Shown here: positions 35,010-46,400 of the stretch, piece by piece
Numbering within the stretch: position 1 is the stretch's first letter
Layout: each line of letters starts with the position of its first letter
Assembly (NCBI GenBank): GCA_023055355.1
Contig: JALJCS010000001.1
Coordinates: 54,627,381-54,691,380 of the forward strand
DNA length: 64,000 bases
From: Agelaius tricolor
Taxonomy: Eukaryota > Chordata > Aves > Passeriformes > Icteridae
Direction: 5' to 3'
The notes under the pieces: model-generated
The model's input: the letters and a program-made list of their open reading frames with translations, nothing else
Database searches by the model: none
What the model was told of the DNA's origin: nothing
Made by a program: the position numbers and the translations under genes

Positions 35010-36215
35010 CCATGAAGTTTAGTATTTATCCCAAGAAGTCATGAAGGAGAGGAGATGTTCTAGAGAGTGGAAGAATGGCAGAGATAGTGTCTATCCATAA
35101 CAAGGAGAAACAGCTGAACCTGGGGATTTGTAGTCAAGTTGTATACCAGCCAGTACATGGAATAAACAATCAAACACCGGATCATAAACCCCTTGAAGGG
35201 AACAAGGATGTGAGCAGGACAGCTGGCATGTATTTGTCAGGAGTCAATCACCTGAAACCAATCTCTTTTCCTTCTGAGACACAGCAACAGACCTTGTTGG
35301 TTGGAAAAAACCAGTGGTTGTCAGGTGTTTTGATTTTAAGAAGGTTTTTCATGCTGTTTTACAAGACACAGTCAGAAGCAACATGGTAAAACCAGGATGA
35401 GAAGAAACTGTCCTTTGAGGTCAGTACACATGTGTACAGCAAGCTGTAGTCAGAGATTGGTTCCCAATGGTTACCTGTGAAACTGCAAGGGGATTTTGAG
35501 TGGCTTGCTTTGGGATTTGCTGGGACAGAGTGTGATGCAGAGCAATGGTGGAAAGCAGAGGTTCTTGTTTGCTTTTCCGGCTGGGATAGGCTGTGGGACA
35601 GGTAGAGAATGGGTTCAGAATGTAAAGTAACCTGGAGAAGTTGGATGGGTGGCCTGTACAAAATGGGGCAGGGACAGCTGCAAGACTCTCCTTTGTTGAG
35701 GTAGGAACACTGAACAGCATTAATGCAATGAGAGTAGGCAACTTCTTGAAGAGAAAGCTCTGGGTTTTGGAGTGGATCATCTTAGAAGAGGGAATAGGTG
35801 AGATGTGAGTCAATAGGGTGACAGACTTTTGATTGATGAGGAACATGATCTGTGAGAGAAGACTGAACAAACCAGGGTTGCCAAATCAAAAGAAGAAAGA
35901 AAGAAAATGATAAATCTTAAAAGGTTACTAAAAAGCAGAAAAAAATAATCTGTACTCTTTGTCCTCTGGGACAAGGGGTAATGGGCTGTAACCTCAGTGA
36001 GAGACATGGCTTAGATGCCAGCAAGATCCTTCTACTAGTGATAATTGCGAAAAGAGGAAATAGCTTGCTTGGAAGCTTACCAAATGTCCATCCTTGGGGG
36101 TTAGACAGATTACAGTCCAGAACAACGTAGGTCTTATTTATCTTGCCTTTGGGAGATGAACTAAATGTCCTTCTGAAATGCCTTTCAACTTCAATTTCTT
36201 GAATTTAAGAATCTT
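35010..36215 (+). mobile_element. Ancient CR1 LINE, decayed reverse-transcriptase and 3' end
   Basis: The element is collinear with the second open frame and 3' end of older amniote CR1s. AGATGTTCTAGAGAGTGGAAG (35055 on) leads the region. Then come GGGATTTGTAGTCAAGTTGTAT near 35123 and GGCATGTATTTGTCAGGAGTC near 35226. A run encoding DFKKVFHAVL at 35332-35361 is the counterpart of the 'DFSKAFDTV' reverse-transcriptase motif. The TTGAGTGGCTTGCTTTGGGA area near 35496 corresponds to the 'gtggggtcccgcagggatc' block. CTGGGACAAGGGGTAATGGG lies near 35967. The end is GGGAGATGAACTAAATGTCC near 36150 followed by CTTTCAACTTCAATTTCTTG. The frame is broken by many stops and shifts, and about 35560-35870 aligns poorly. 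It is dead and far older than the copy at 6474. It may start before 35010. Confidence 0.85.
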
Positions 36216-36940
36216 GTAAACTATATTTTAATCTCCTCTCATTTTGGTTCAGGTAAGCCTACCTAGTCTATGAAGAGTTAAGAATTTTCCTTATTATCTT
36301 ACAGAATAGTTAGCATTTAGCATCAGTTCAAATAGCAAAGTCTTACAATTCACTCTCCACCTTTGCTTAGCCTTATCCATTACTCTTGAACCAGTTAAAT
36401 AAATATGGTTTAACCGCAGTCTACTGAATAAATGTTCTCTCTTTATTTCTCTGTATGTATGTGTGTACATATATAATATATATATATTTGAAATTATGAT
36501 TCCATTTATCCCAAGTTTCTGGAATTTATTGATTTTTTTAACAGTGTTTAAATTACATCCACTTTTATGGAGACAAATCTGTTGAAGAATTAAACAGCAA
36601 AGTTTGCTCCAATCTATAAACATGACAGGGGGATGATTTCCTCTCATTTGCTAAATATACTGCTCCTTAGTTGGAGACATAAATAAGAATGTTGCCTAAG
36701 TAGGTCATATTTGAGCTAGGGCTTTTCAAAAGACATGAAAGCACCCACCGTGAATATACACTTCAAAGCCAGAACCCATTTTTTTGTGCACATTTTGTTC
36801 CCGAGAAGTTTTCCATCTGTTCTAATGTCATGGCTTTGCCACAGTGGCTTGTCCTCAGACTCTGTATCTCTGGCAACTCATATGTTTTACTTTTTAATGC
36901 GGCAGGTAAAGGAGATAATTGGAAGACCTTCAGAGTCAGT

Positions 36941-36980
36941 GGGGGGGTGGGGGGAAGAGGGTGGGAAGGAGGGAAGGGGG
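36941..36980 (+). repeat. G-rich tract, G-quadruplex-capable
   Basis: Six G-runs of three or more (7, 6, 3, 3, 3 and 5) are separated by 1-5 base linkers in 40 bases on the plus strand. This exceeds the usual quadruplex pattern of four G3+ runs with short loops. Confidence 0.85.
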
Positions 36981-38312
36981 AATCTTTCACTTCTAAATGG
37001 AGGCAAAGGACAGACTTCCTCTTCTCCTTGTTGTTAGATAGCTCGTTTGATTGGATGCCAGGAGCTGAAAGGAGGCAGTGTGCATTTTGAAAGGCTTTTC
37101 GAGGAGCAAATCTGAAATTAAATGACAGATAATATTTATAGAGGTTAGTGAAGTTCACTTCACCCTGCTCTCTGTAGCAGTGCAGTTCCAAATTCAAGAT
37201 TCTTGATGGATTTAAACCCTTTTTCATCAGCAATAGTCCAACCTGATCTGCCTGTCACTTTCTAAAACGATGCCTTTCTGACTTCTCCATGTAGCTCTGA
37301 AAGGGGAGGAAGCTTCCTCACTAATATGTCACTCAACCCACCCACCTAGACACCCACAGCTTGTTTGAAGCCAGCATAGGAAAAAAAAGACCACCACACC
37401 ACACACCCTGGATTGTAGCCCTGCTGAAGAAAGCACTTCTTTAAATATCAGTATCAGTGAACATTGGTCCTAGGGGTGAAGCCAGAAATAAAACCTTATT
37501 TAACTTGTATCTCAAGCCACCCCTCAAACTTACAAAACAAGCTGAGCTTGTGTTTGCTATTTTATGTGCAAATCAGTGGCAGCATCACTGTGTGTTATAT
37601 TTACACAAGAATTTTTATTTATTTGTATTGCAGAGTGCCCATCACTCACACAGGAACTTTGGGAGCACCACTGGGTACCGTGTGACTCATGAGTGTCCCT
37701 ACTCAGTGTCCAGCTGGTGACACTTCTCTAATGGCCTGAGGAACAGAAGGAACATCCAGCATCTGGGGTTGGCTCTGCAAGGAACTGGCTGCAGTGCCAT
37801 TGCTGGTGCAGTAATGTGGAAAGTGACATAAAAGTCAGGGAATGGTTTTTGTTGGAACCAGACTCTAGCAGGAGCAGTGATTGCTGAGGAGACAGGAGGG
37901 CTCCGGACTTAAAGGCCATGTGCATGTGCCTGAGTAAGTCCACAGCAATGGACTGAACGGCTGAGCTCAGCTCTGGGGGTCTGCAGGTCCCAGGACTGTG
38001 CCTGGGAGAAGGCTTTCACGTGGTATAAAGAGCTCCTCTGGTGTCTTTGGAACAGTGGCCAGGCATACTGCCCAGGGAACAAAACCTCTTTCTAAATATC
38101 TGAAAAAGCTCTTCTGGGCCAATCTGTGTCTTCCCATCCTGAGGCTGATAACATCCACCATTACCACCACTCTCATTGCAGACAACCCTGAGACAAGCAA
38201 ATTCATCTAGGACGTCACCACTCGCATGCATAGCAACTCTTTGGGCAGCACTGGTGTTTTCTGCTCTCTAAAGAAAGGGCAAACTGCCTTTCTTCCTGGA
38301 AATGCAGTTTTT

Positions 38313-38342
38313 TCATGGAGGCATTTGAAAATGCCTCCATGA
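38313..38342. repeat. Perfect 14-bp inverted repeat, 2-nt centre
   Basis: TCATGGAGGCATTT (38313-38326) and AAATGCCTCCATGA (38329-38342) are exact reverse complements separated by GA. As a hairpin the loop would open to 4 or more nt, leaving a 13-bp stem. GGAGGC/GCCTCC gives the arms an Sp-type GC core. Confidence 0.95.
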
Positions 38343-38650
38343 CACAGTCCTAGCAAGCCTGTGAAACATGGTCAAGATCCAGAGCATGCGTTCACAGCAA
38401 CACATGGCAGTGGGATATATGGAAACACACTTCCAGATACAAGGAAATTAATTTTTTTCCTATTACGAAAAGATAGAACAGCATAAGAATAAGTCTTCAA
38501 GAGACTTAGCAATTAAGAGCAGAATGAATGTGAGTCATCTGTCCAGCAAAAGCTGTGCCAGATGCAGACATAAAGTAGTTCAGCACCTTAATCCCACTTA
38601 GGCAATGCTTGTCCTATGACAGGGAACATTTTCTGCTGGTTCGTGAGGCA

Positions 38651-38670
38651 GTACATGCACATGCATGTAC
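38651..38670. repeat. 8-bp inverted repeat
   Basis: GTACATGC, ACAT, GCATGTAC: exact 8-bp arms around a 4-nt loop. Small, and plausibly chance. Confidence 0.8.
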
Positions 38671-40789
38671 ACAAACTTCAGTGTAATTTGGGGCTGTTCA
38701 GTTTGCTGATCTGCCAGCTATTTTTCTTAGGGCATTTTTAATATGTCCCAAAGAAATTTGGAAGTGTATAAATTTTGCATTTTGGTCCAGAGATTGTTAA
38801 TGTAGGCACTAACTGCAGAGCTGCCTAAAAATTTGGATTTCAGTTTGAAAGAAATGCTGTTGTTTTGAAATGTGATGTATATTAAAGCAAGCAAAGGAAA
38901 GAAAGACTGAAGAAATTTCCAGCAGCTCTGCAGGGTCTATACCTGCTCAGTGGAACAGAGAGGACAGTGTGATGCAGCCTTGACAGTAAACCTTTGCTGG
39001 CAGTTCCCAAGACTCCTGGATCCAGGGCAGTCCAGCAGGGAAGGAGACTGAGTGCTGAACTGGTGTCCCAAATCCCAAGCCTCACCTCCAAAGCCTTGAG
39101 TGAGGTTCCCAGACAGTTGAGATGTCTGCTGTGTTTGGGAAAGCAGGAACAGTTTGGGAAGGAATAAATTTCTATTTTCTGATCAGAAAATTTCTGACCA
39201 GTTTCTCTTTGAAAGGCTTTGGTGTTATTCTGTTTGTGGAATGGGAAAGCTGCAGAGTCCCTCCTTTCTGGATTAATCCTGAAATCCTTAGACATCCTGG
39301 TCTCAGTCTGAGTATCAGTGCTTTTGGAGGTAGAGCATGACAGGTGGCATGGCTGATGAGAAACACTGGCCAAAGTGCTCTTTGCTCTGCTAGCTCTAGG
39401 CTTACAGACAATTCCCCAAGTGATGTTTTCAGCCACTCAGACAGACCTTATCTTACAGAGAAGCCCAAGGTTTGAAGCTCGGGAGGGTTCATACCTTCAC
39501 CTCACTCTACCTTATAGAAATGCAGCTTTCTGGATCTTGTGAGAGAGACTCTGAGGTCCTGGAAGATGAAGTCAGACTGTTTTGGTGAAGGTTAAACAGG
39601 ACTGCTATCTAAAGAGCTGTTAACTATATGAGTGTGGAGGTACTAAATGTGCTTCAGACTGCACAGGGTGGTAGTAGTGAAAGACATTGTGATGCTGAAA
39701 TGTGATTTACTCAGCTGTTTCCCATGCTTACCATGACTTTATTTACCTATTCCTTGTATTGTTCAGGTTGTCTGGATGGGGAAATGTGTACAGTTGGGAG
39801 CAGATACGACTTTTGAAACACAGACCCAGGGTCATGTGAAAAATACATGTTGCTGTTTCAGTTGCAATCAGTTGTGAAAATGCAAGAGGATGAAAGGGTT
39901 TTGCTAGCTTGCTAATGGGTGCATGTGTATTCTTTCTCATGCTATTTCAATGAAAACACCTGGAAATGAACTGAGGATTTGAGGATTAAGGGAAGGAAAA
40001 TGAGCTGCCAGTGCTGAAGGCAGCCAAGTTGAGCAGCAGACAGCAATATGCTACAGCTTGTGAGGCACTGCTGGGAGATAGGGGAACAGAGGAGCACAGA
40101 GGTCAGTGCTATTAACTCGGTGTAGTGGTATGTGTGAGTGAGAGCAGGGCTTTTTCAAGCTGGGCTATTAATTTTTTACCCTATTTTGCTGATTTTTTTT
40201 CATCTTCAGTTTTATAAAGAAGATATGTTTTTGGTGAGGGCTTGCAAGCTGCCCTTAGAGGAACTGAGTAGGATCACATTGCTGGATCTAGCACTGATCT
40301 CTCTGAATTCAAGTGGTTGGTCCCTGTGACAGACTCAGGGGAACAGGATCAGCCTCTTGGGGGTCCAAATCTTCCTGGCTTCTTCACTTGGCTGCTCAGC
40401 TCACCTGTGAAATGCATGAGCTGTAAGCACAGGAAACATGAAGGCATGAAATAAATTCAAACTTCTAAGATGCCCAGCTCTAAAATCAGCCAGCAGCAAA
40501 GTGTGGTGCAATGATAATTAACTTCCATGATGGCAGCTCTGGGAGAGATACACATTGGGCACTTTGGGAGATTTGGTGTGATGGACTGGAAGCACTGCTG
40601 AGGGGGTCACGGGCTGGTGGCAAAACCCCCCCGGAGCAGGGAGCACAGCAGGGTGCTGGAAAAGAGCAGCCATGAGGGGAGGAAATAAAGAAAAGAGCCC
40701 TTTGGTGCCTTCTGTGTTCCTCCTGCCCCTCCAAACGTGGCAGCTGCTCAGAGAGGGCATGGAGTAAGTGTGTTTCTCCTGAGTGCTTG

Positions 40790-40990
40790 CTGTAAACAGT
40801 GTGTAGAGCAGCGCTGATTATACATCAGCTCGCTGGGCTAACTATAGCATGGTAATTAAAGGGGTGAGAACATTTTGGAGTACTTTCCACCACTTGTTGT
40901 CTGTGTAATCCCCCTGTGTTTGGCAATAAATAGAACTTTTAAGTTTAATTAATATACACTTGGCTGGCTATCCATTTAAAAGCATGCTTC
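40790..40990. promoter_or_regulatory. Candidate regulatory stretch, homeodomain/OTX-like words
   Basis: In 200 bases there are GATTA (40816-40820), TAATTA (40853-40858), TAATCCCC (40906 on, an OTX/CRX/PITX-type site), AATAAATAG near 40925 and the palindrome TTAATTAA (40945-40952). E-box-like CACTTG occurs near 40891 and AGCGCTG near 40810. Clustering is suggestive but unproven. Confidence 0.22.
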
Positions 40991-41393
40991 GGTGGCCTGA
41001 GACATTATCCACTTATGCAGAGTGTTGCTGGAAGAGCTGGTGCAATGCTGGAGAGGGAGTGCAGGGCCAGGGCAAGGGGTGCTGCTGAGCCCTGGAGCAG
41101 GGAGGCACAGCTTCGTGTCCCAGGGAATGTAGGTCAGTGGGCAATTCAGAGCATGCTCTGACACAAGCATACAGGCACTGCAAGAGAAGGCAGAGTAAAT
41201 AAACAGCTTTTCTCCTGAATGTGGGGCAGCTTTGGGCTGTTTTTAACATTTATTTCTGAACGCTGGGTTTCGTAAGCGAGTTCCTCCCAGGCTGAGGTGT
41301 CAGAGGGTCAAATGAGTCTTGAGAGAAAAATGGAGTCTAGTATCTCTCTTTTTCCCTCAAACTTCTTTTGTGTAGGGCAGTTCAAACCATTGA

Positions 41394-41414
41394 TTTTTTT
41401 TTTTTTTTTTTTTT
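41394..41414. repeat. T21 homopolymer
   Basis: Twenty-one consecutive T follow CCATTGA and precede AGAGTTTAGC. Length is likely to vary and is error-prone in sequencing. Confidence 0.95.
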
Positions 41415-42189
41415 AGAGTTTAGCAGAAACAACAGCTACAAAAAAATTGGTTTGGATTAGATCAAATATACATTCCTTCCCTCCTCCTCCCCTCCTGGGA
41501 TGAAACAAACAAATCATGCCGTTTAGCACCATTGTGTCATTTGCCCCAGAACAAGCCATTTCATTTCATGTGCTTTTTGAAAAGCAGAGGCAAGGAACAG
41601 CCAGAGTTTCATAAAACTGCCAGAGGACTTGGACTCCAGTCCCAGCTCCAGTGAGTGCTGAGTTGTTTGTCTGCAAGAGCAGGGTGTCAGCAGGAACTAT
41701 TTCAGGCCCCCCCTTTACTCCAGAATCCACCCCAGGCTGATGTTTGGAGGAATTTTCTGTGGGTGGCAATGACTCTGTGCAGGTGAAGGAATGAGTTCAG
41801 CTGCAATAGATGCACAAAATGAGCCAGGGCAGAGAAGTGAGGGTCAAGGTGGATGGAGAAGAGACTTGGAGAGGAAAGAGAAGGTGTCAGGAATGGAGCA
41901 GGTCTATAATGTTGCAGCTTCTGCTTATTTCTTTCAGTCTCTGATACTATTTTTCCACTGCTCTCCTTGCCTTTCCTGGTTCTTTACCTCATGCCTGCTC
42001 ACCTTCTATTCTCATGTCTTTTTTTACCTTCTCAGTCTTTTCCTCTGGATCAGGTGCTTTGATCTGGGAAGTCAAGTTAGTATGCCACCGTGTAAACTGG
42101 TAACCTATCCTTCCTAGTGATGAGCTAATGTATGTAGGGTTGTATGTCTTGAAGACCCAGTTGTAGGTAACCAGCTTTAATTTTCACTT

Positions 42190-42255
42190 ATTTTTATTTT
42201 TATTTTTATTTTTATTTTTATTTTTATTTTTATTTTTATTTTTATTTTTATTTTT
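42190..42255. repeat. (ATTTTT)11 hexanucleotide microsatellite
   Basis: The A positions are spaced exactly six bases apart from 42190 to 42250, giving eleven perfect units, followed by T7ATTTT. This uninterrupted array is probably highly polymorphic. On the minus strand it is (TAAAAA)n, which could derive from a poly(A)-tailed insertion, though no element body is visible beside it. Confidence 0.95.
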
Positions 42256-42839
42256 TTATTTTCATGTGTTTGTGTTGATTAAAAAAAATAAAGTTAAAGT
42301 CTTCTGCAAGAGCAGATTCAGTGGCCTGTTCTGCAGGGTGGAGGGCATGAGAAATGTCCTCTCTCCTGACTTCAGGGTGGAATGAAACAAACACTTGTTG
42401 GGTACAAATAATTTGTCCTATTTTCTCCATCAGCTCCAGGAAGAGAGGAAGCATTTCCCCAAGAAAAACCTCTCTCTGCATTATCAGGAAAGGAGCCTGA
42501 GGTGGCTGGCTCAGGTGCACGTGTCGGCTCTGGGTGTCCACCTGTGCCTGGAGGAGCAGCGTGCTCTCTCTGATTGGCCTGGCCAGTGGCAGTAGAATGA
42601 GCAACAGAGGATCCAAAAATAAGCAGATTTAATAAAAAAAGCTTCATGGCATGGTGGTTGGGGCCGTGCTGTGCAACTAATTAACTTGCTAACCCTGTGG
42701 AAGCACTTCCAAAAATGAACTCCTGTTCTCTGCTCCCGCGTTTCCTGCATTCAGTTTCCTGTGCTGCTTCAGCTTCTGTCCCCTTCCCCAGGCGGTCAGC
42801 ATAGCAATGTCACTTATGCCTGCTGTGTGTATGGGAGGG

Positions 42840-42945
42840 ACATGTCACATCTTGTGCCTTTCCTGGCCTGCCACTGTGACCTTCTGCAATAGCTGAGAAC
42901 ATCAGCTCCCCCTCCCTGAAGTGGGGCAGCTCTTTTGCTGAAAAA
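42840..42945 (+). mobile_element. MIR-type SINE fragment, plus orientation
   Basis: CTGCCACTGTGACCTTCTGC (42870 on), then GAACATCAGCTCCCCCTCCC and TGAAGTGGGGCAG, parallels the MIR order 'ctgccac...gtgaccttgggcaa...cctcagtttccccatctgtaaaatggg'. Only the 5' half is visible and divergence is substantial. Confidence 0.45.
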
Positions 42946-43319
42946 AGACTTTTTTCTTTGGGCTTCCCTGTTACACGCAGTAGTCACTCACCAATAATTG
43001 TATATAAGGACAAGGAGAAAAGTGATTTTTGAGTTGTGCTTCCTTTTCTTCATGGCAAGTGGAGTGTTATCCATCTGCACAGTTATTAAAGGCATAGACG
43101 TGCTTCTCTTTTACATTGTGAGATTTATCAGCAATGCATGTGAAACATAGCTTTCTTTTTTCTAAGTCTTTCTGTTTTCTCCATTCACAGAAATATCCTG
43201 ATTTTCATACTGTGGCTTGAAATGCCTGGCTCTGGCTATTTGTACCTGCTTTGTAATAGCCCCACTTGAGAGGTGAAAAAGGAGGCTCTAAAGCCCAATT
43301 CCAAGATTACAACCTGCAC

Positions 43320-43432
43320 ATTATTTTAATTTAAACTCGCCTCCTGTTACAACAGAGAATCAAGGTGTAAGTGTGTAAAGTGCTTTGGGAGCCCTGTGAT
43401 AAAAGGCCCTATAAAAACATAAATGTAAGCAG
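43320..43432 (+). mobile_element. MIR-like SINE 3' portion, plus orientation
   Basis: TTATTTTAATTTAAACTCGC and CTGTTACAACAGAGAATCAA precede GTGTAAGTGTGTAAAGTGCT (43373 on), TTGGGAGCCCTGTGATAAAA and GGCCCTATAAAAACATAAAT. This is the same tail motif as at 22505-22582 and is better preserved here. It matches the 'gtaaagcgctttgggat...ggcgctatataaatg' end of ancient amniote MIR-like SINEs. Confidence 0.6.
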
Positions 43433-46400
43433 ATGGCAGTCACAACCTGCCTGGTAGGAGCAACACACAAGCTCACAGAAAAGGGTGTGAACTCCAGCCC
43501 TTTCCGAAATTATCTTGGACAACAATAAATGTAACCTTTGCCAGGGCCTGTGCATTTGTAATGTAGACCCCATTATTTCTCACCACATTGCCTCAGCCTG
43601 AGACACAAACTAAATCATTGGGTTGCACCTCCAAGCATGTTCAGGCTTTGTGTGCCTTTTCAAAAAGAGATCCATGACTGTGGAACAACACCAATGACAA
43701 AATCATGGCCATGGCTGTATCTCAACCACTTTGATGTTGATATCCTCAAGAAAAGGCATAAAATAGGAAGTCCTTGGATACTGCATCACCATTTTGTAGC
43801 TAAACTTAGTCTGGGCCATGATGTGCAGAAATGGAAAGGAGTGAAATGTAATGAGCAAGACATGCAGTGACATGTGTTTGCTGAGGAAAAGGGAGAGCTG
43901 ATCTTTTTTTACCCTTGCCTTGCCTGTTCTTCTAAACACCATTTTTTTCTCAAAGGATGGATTTTCTCTTTATCTAACTTGTCTTTTTTCCCTGCTGTGA
44001 AATGTTTTGGGTCAGACGATGTTTTGCTGGGCTTTAGAAAACTGCTAAGAATTAATTAATCCGTAATTAAACTGATGGGGAAAAGACATACGGAACTGTT
44101 AATAGAATTACATCCTCAAAAGGAACAAAAATAAGACAGTTTCCTTTAATTTCTCTTTTTTACAGTTTGCAATGTGACACATTTCTGACCAAGTTCTAGT
44201 TTAGACAAAGTGCATGTGGCAAAAGTTGGAAGTGTTGTAATGCTGCCTACTGTGATTTGTATAAACATTTAGGATCCCCTGGAGAGGAATGTAATCCAGG
44301 GTTCCTTGCTTACACAGAAATGCTCAGAACAATATAACATTTGAAAGAAAAGAAACATTTTTAATTGGATTTGTGCTGACTATTTTCGAAATACAAAGAA
44401 GACACTTTATCCAGTAAGCTGCAGATTGTTTGCAGTCACAGAGAATCGGCAGGCCTCAAATTAGCTGCAGGACAGCCCTTGTTGTTGTTCTGTGAGCCCA
44501 ACAAAATGTGAGATTTAAAGGAAAAATACTAATGATAAGAAAAGGCTGTAAAATTCAATCCACATGTTTCTCTAAGTTTATGCAAGTTAGGCTGAATGGA
44601 TCATGTGATTTCCTCATGCATTCCTCAAATTATAAAAAAAAATTGAAGGGGAGGATTGTCAAGTTTGTCTTTCTTCTGACTAGAATACTTGCTATGGAAT
44701 GGGGCAGATCCTGGTGTGTGCTCTCCTTTGCTCACTGACTGTGCTGGCAAAGAGTGACCTTGGCTTGCTCCCCAAGACCTGCCACCTCCCTCTGAACCCC
44801 TTGTACCATTGTGGATGGCCTTCCCTGCTTTTAGCACCCATCCCACTGCTGTTAGCAGGAGAGGGACAGCTCAGGCACAGTTCCCAGTTTCATGCTGGGT
44901 TGAGTCCCTTTCCTGTTTGTATTGAACATGAGGAGAGGAGAGACCTGTTGTTTCATCAGCGACATCAAAGAGAAGAAAATTGCTCTCCAGTGTATCCAAA
45001 TTTGCAACATCCCTTGGCTTTTGTAGTAATAGAGAGAGGATATTAGAGGCTTTTAGTAAAGGTAGAAAGCCTGGTTTTATTTCCCTTTTCCTTCCATTGT
45101 TACATTTTTTTTTCTTTCTTTGCATTGTTGATCAGTGAAGTCCATTGGTAATGTCAACAGGCCTTATTTTGCCAGATGCAGCATTCCTCTTAACCTCAAG
45201 TAGCAGTTGAAGAATCACTAAACTTGAGGTGAGAATAGGCTTCAGAGCAGATAGAGTGCCCTGAGGCATCTAAAAGTTCAGTGCCTCTGTAATTGTTTGT
45301 ATTTATTATTTCCAAGTATTAAAAGAAATGTTAAGATGTATTCTTATAAAAAGAAAAGATACAAGCTCAGGTTCACCCTACTGATCTTTTGGCTGTTCAT
45401 GGAAAACATAAAATAAGGAATATTTCCACTCTGGCCTCCTTCTATGTAACTAGTGAAAAGAAATTAATTTCTTCATGGGGAATTTAACACTGCACAGGAT
45501 CTGAAGGCTCCTCTGGAGGGGACTGTTGCTTCATTGACTTGAGTGACTACACACTTACCATAGGTGTCTCGTCCAGGTACTCGTGATTAGCCTGTAAGTG
45601 AAGTTCTGGACAGAACAATTTGTATATGACAAGATACAAGATCCCATAACTGCTGTTTAACGAACGTGCAGACTAAGTCGGTTCCAGTAAGTGCTTGGCA
45701 GAGCTGTTAGCACATTAGGTCAGGATTAGTAGAGCCAAGTGGGTAGGAATGATTTTTTTGAGGGACTGGAATAAGGAGGGCTCCTAGAGAATGAGATTTA
45801 AGGGGGGGCAAAAAGAAACAGGATGGGAAGGAGGACTGAGAGTAAGGACTTGGAAGGAGGGACAAGAAAGTTAAGCTGAATATACCTAAGTAACAGATAA
45901 ATGCTTATGCTCTTACCACCTCTTCATTAAGGACCTCTAAGAAAAGTTCTTAAGAAAGAAGACAAAAGCCTCTCTTGTCAATGGGTGATGGTCTATGGGT
46001 GCCAGTTATAGCAAAGAGAAGCTAAGATAAGGAGGAATGCAAGAGGGGGATAATTCTGCAAGACAGTTTTGGGAGGTGACCTTCATGTTTCCCAACATTA
46101 GCGATCTACAGGTATAGATGTCGAGGCTGGCCTAGTTGTCCTGAGCAGCCTTTTCAGTCAGAGGAGAGCAACTGCTGCTTTTATGGTGCAGTTCAGCTGA
46201 GCTACTTTAGATGTCTGCTTAAAAGTGGGATGAATCCTACTTTGCCTGCTTCCATTGATGAAAATGGAGCTGAGGGATGTTAACTCAGATGCAAAGTCTA
46301 TGGTTTATAAGTCACTATGGAATGATCTCTAGACTTGCATTCACCTCCAAACAGCATACAAAACTGCCAAATATTTGTTCTTTCTGGACAAATCTTACTC

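Larger units (their letters stand above)
36216..42189. other. Non-coding DNA, no supported gene
   Basis: No gene is supported. The minus-strand frame at 38882-39436 (184 codons) is one of the longest in the window but has no domain and a Ser/Cys/Leu-rich composition. The block contains a TATA-type dinucleotide run near 36470-36487, a G-rich tract, two small hairpins, a T21 run and a TAAT-rich stretch, each listed separately. Confidence 0.55.

Noticed and set aside
38882..39436. 184-codon minus-strand open frame
   Set aside because: No domain, Ser/Cys/Leu-rich composition, a competing frame on the plus strand, and no good splice sites. A length this great is expected by chance in 64 kb scanned in six frames.
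44751..44830. GTGACCTTGGCTTGCTCC resembling the MIR core
   Set aside because: Only one block matches and the following sequence does not keep the MIR order well enough to call.
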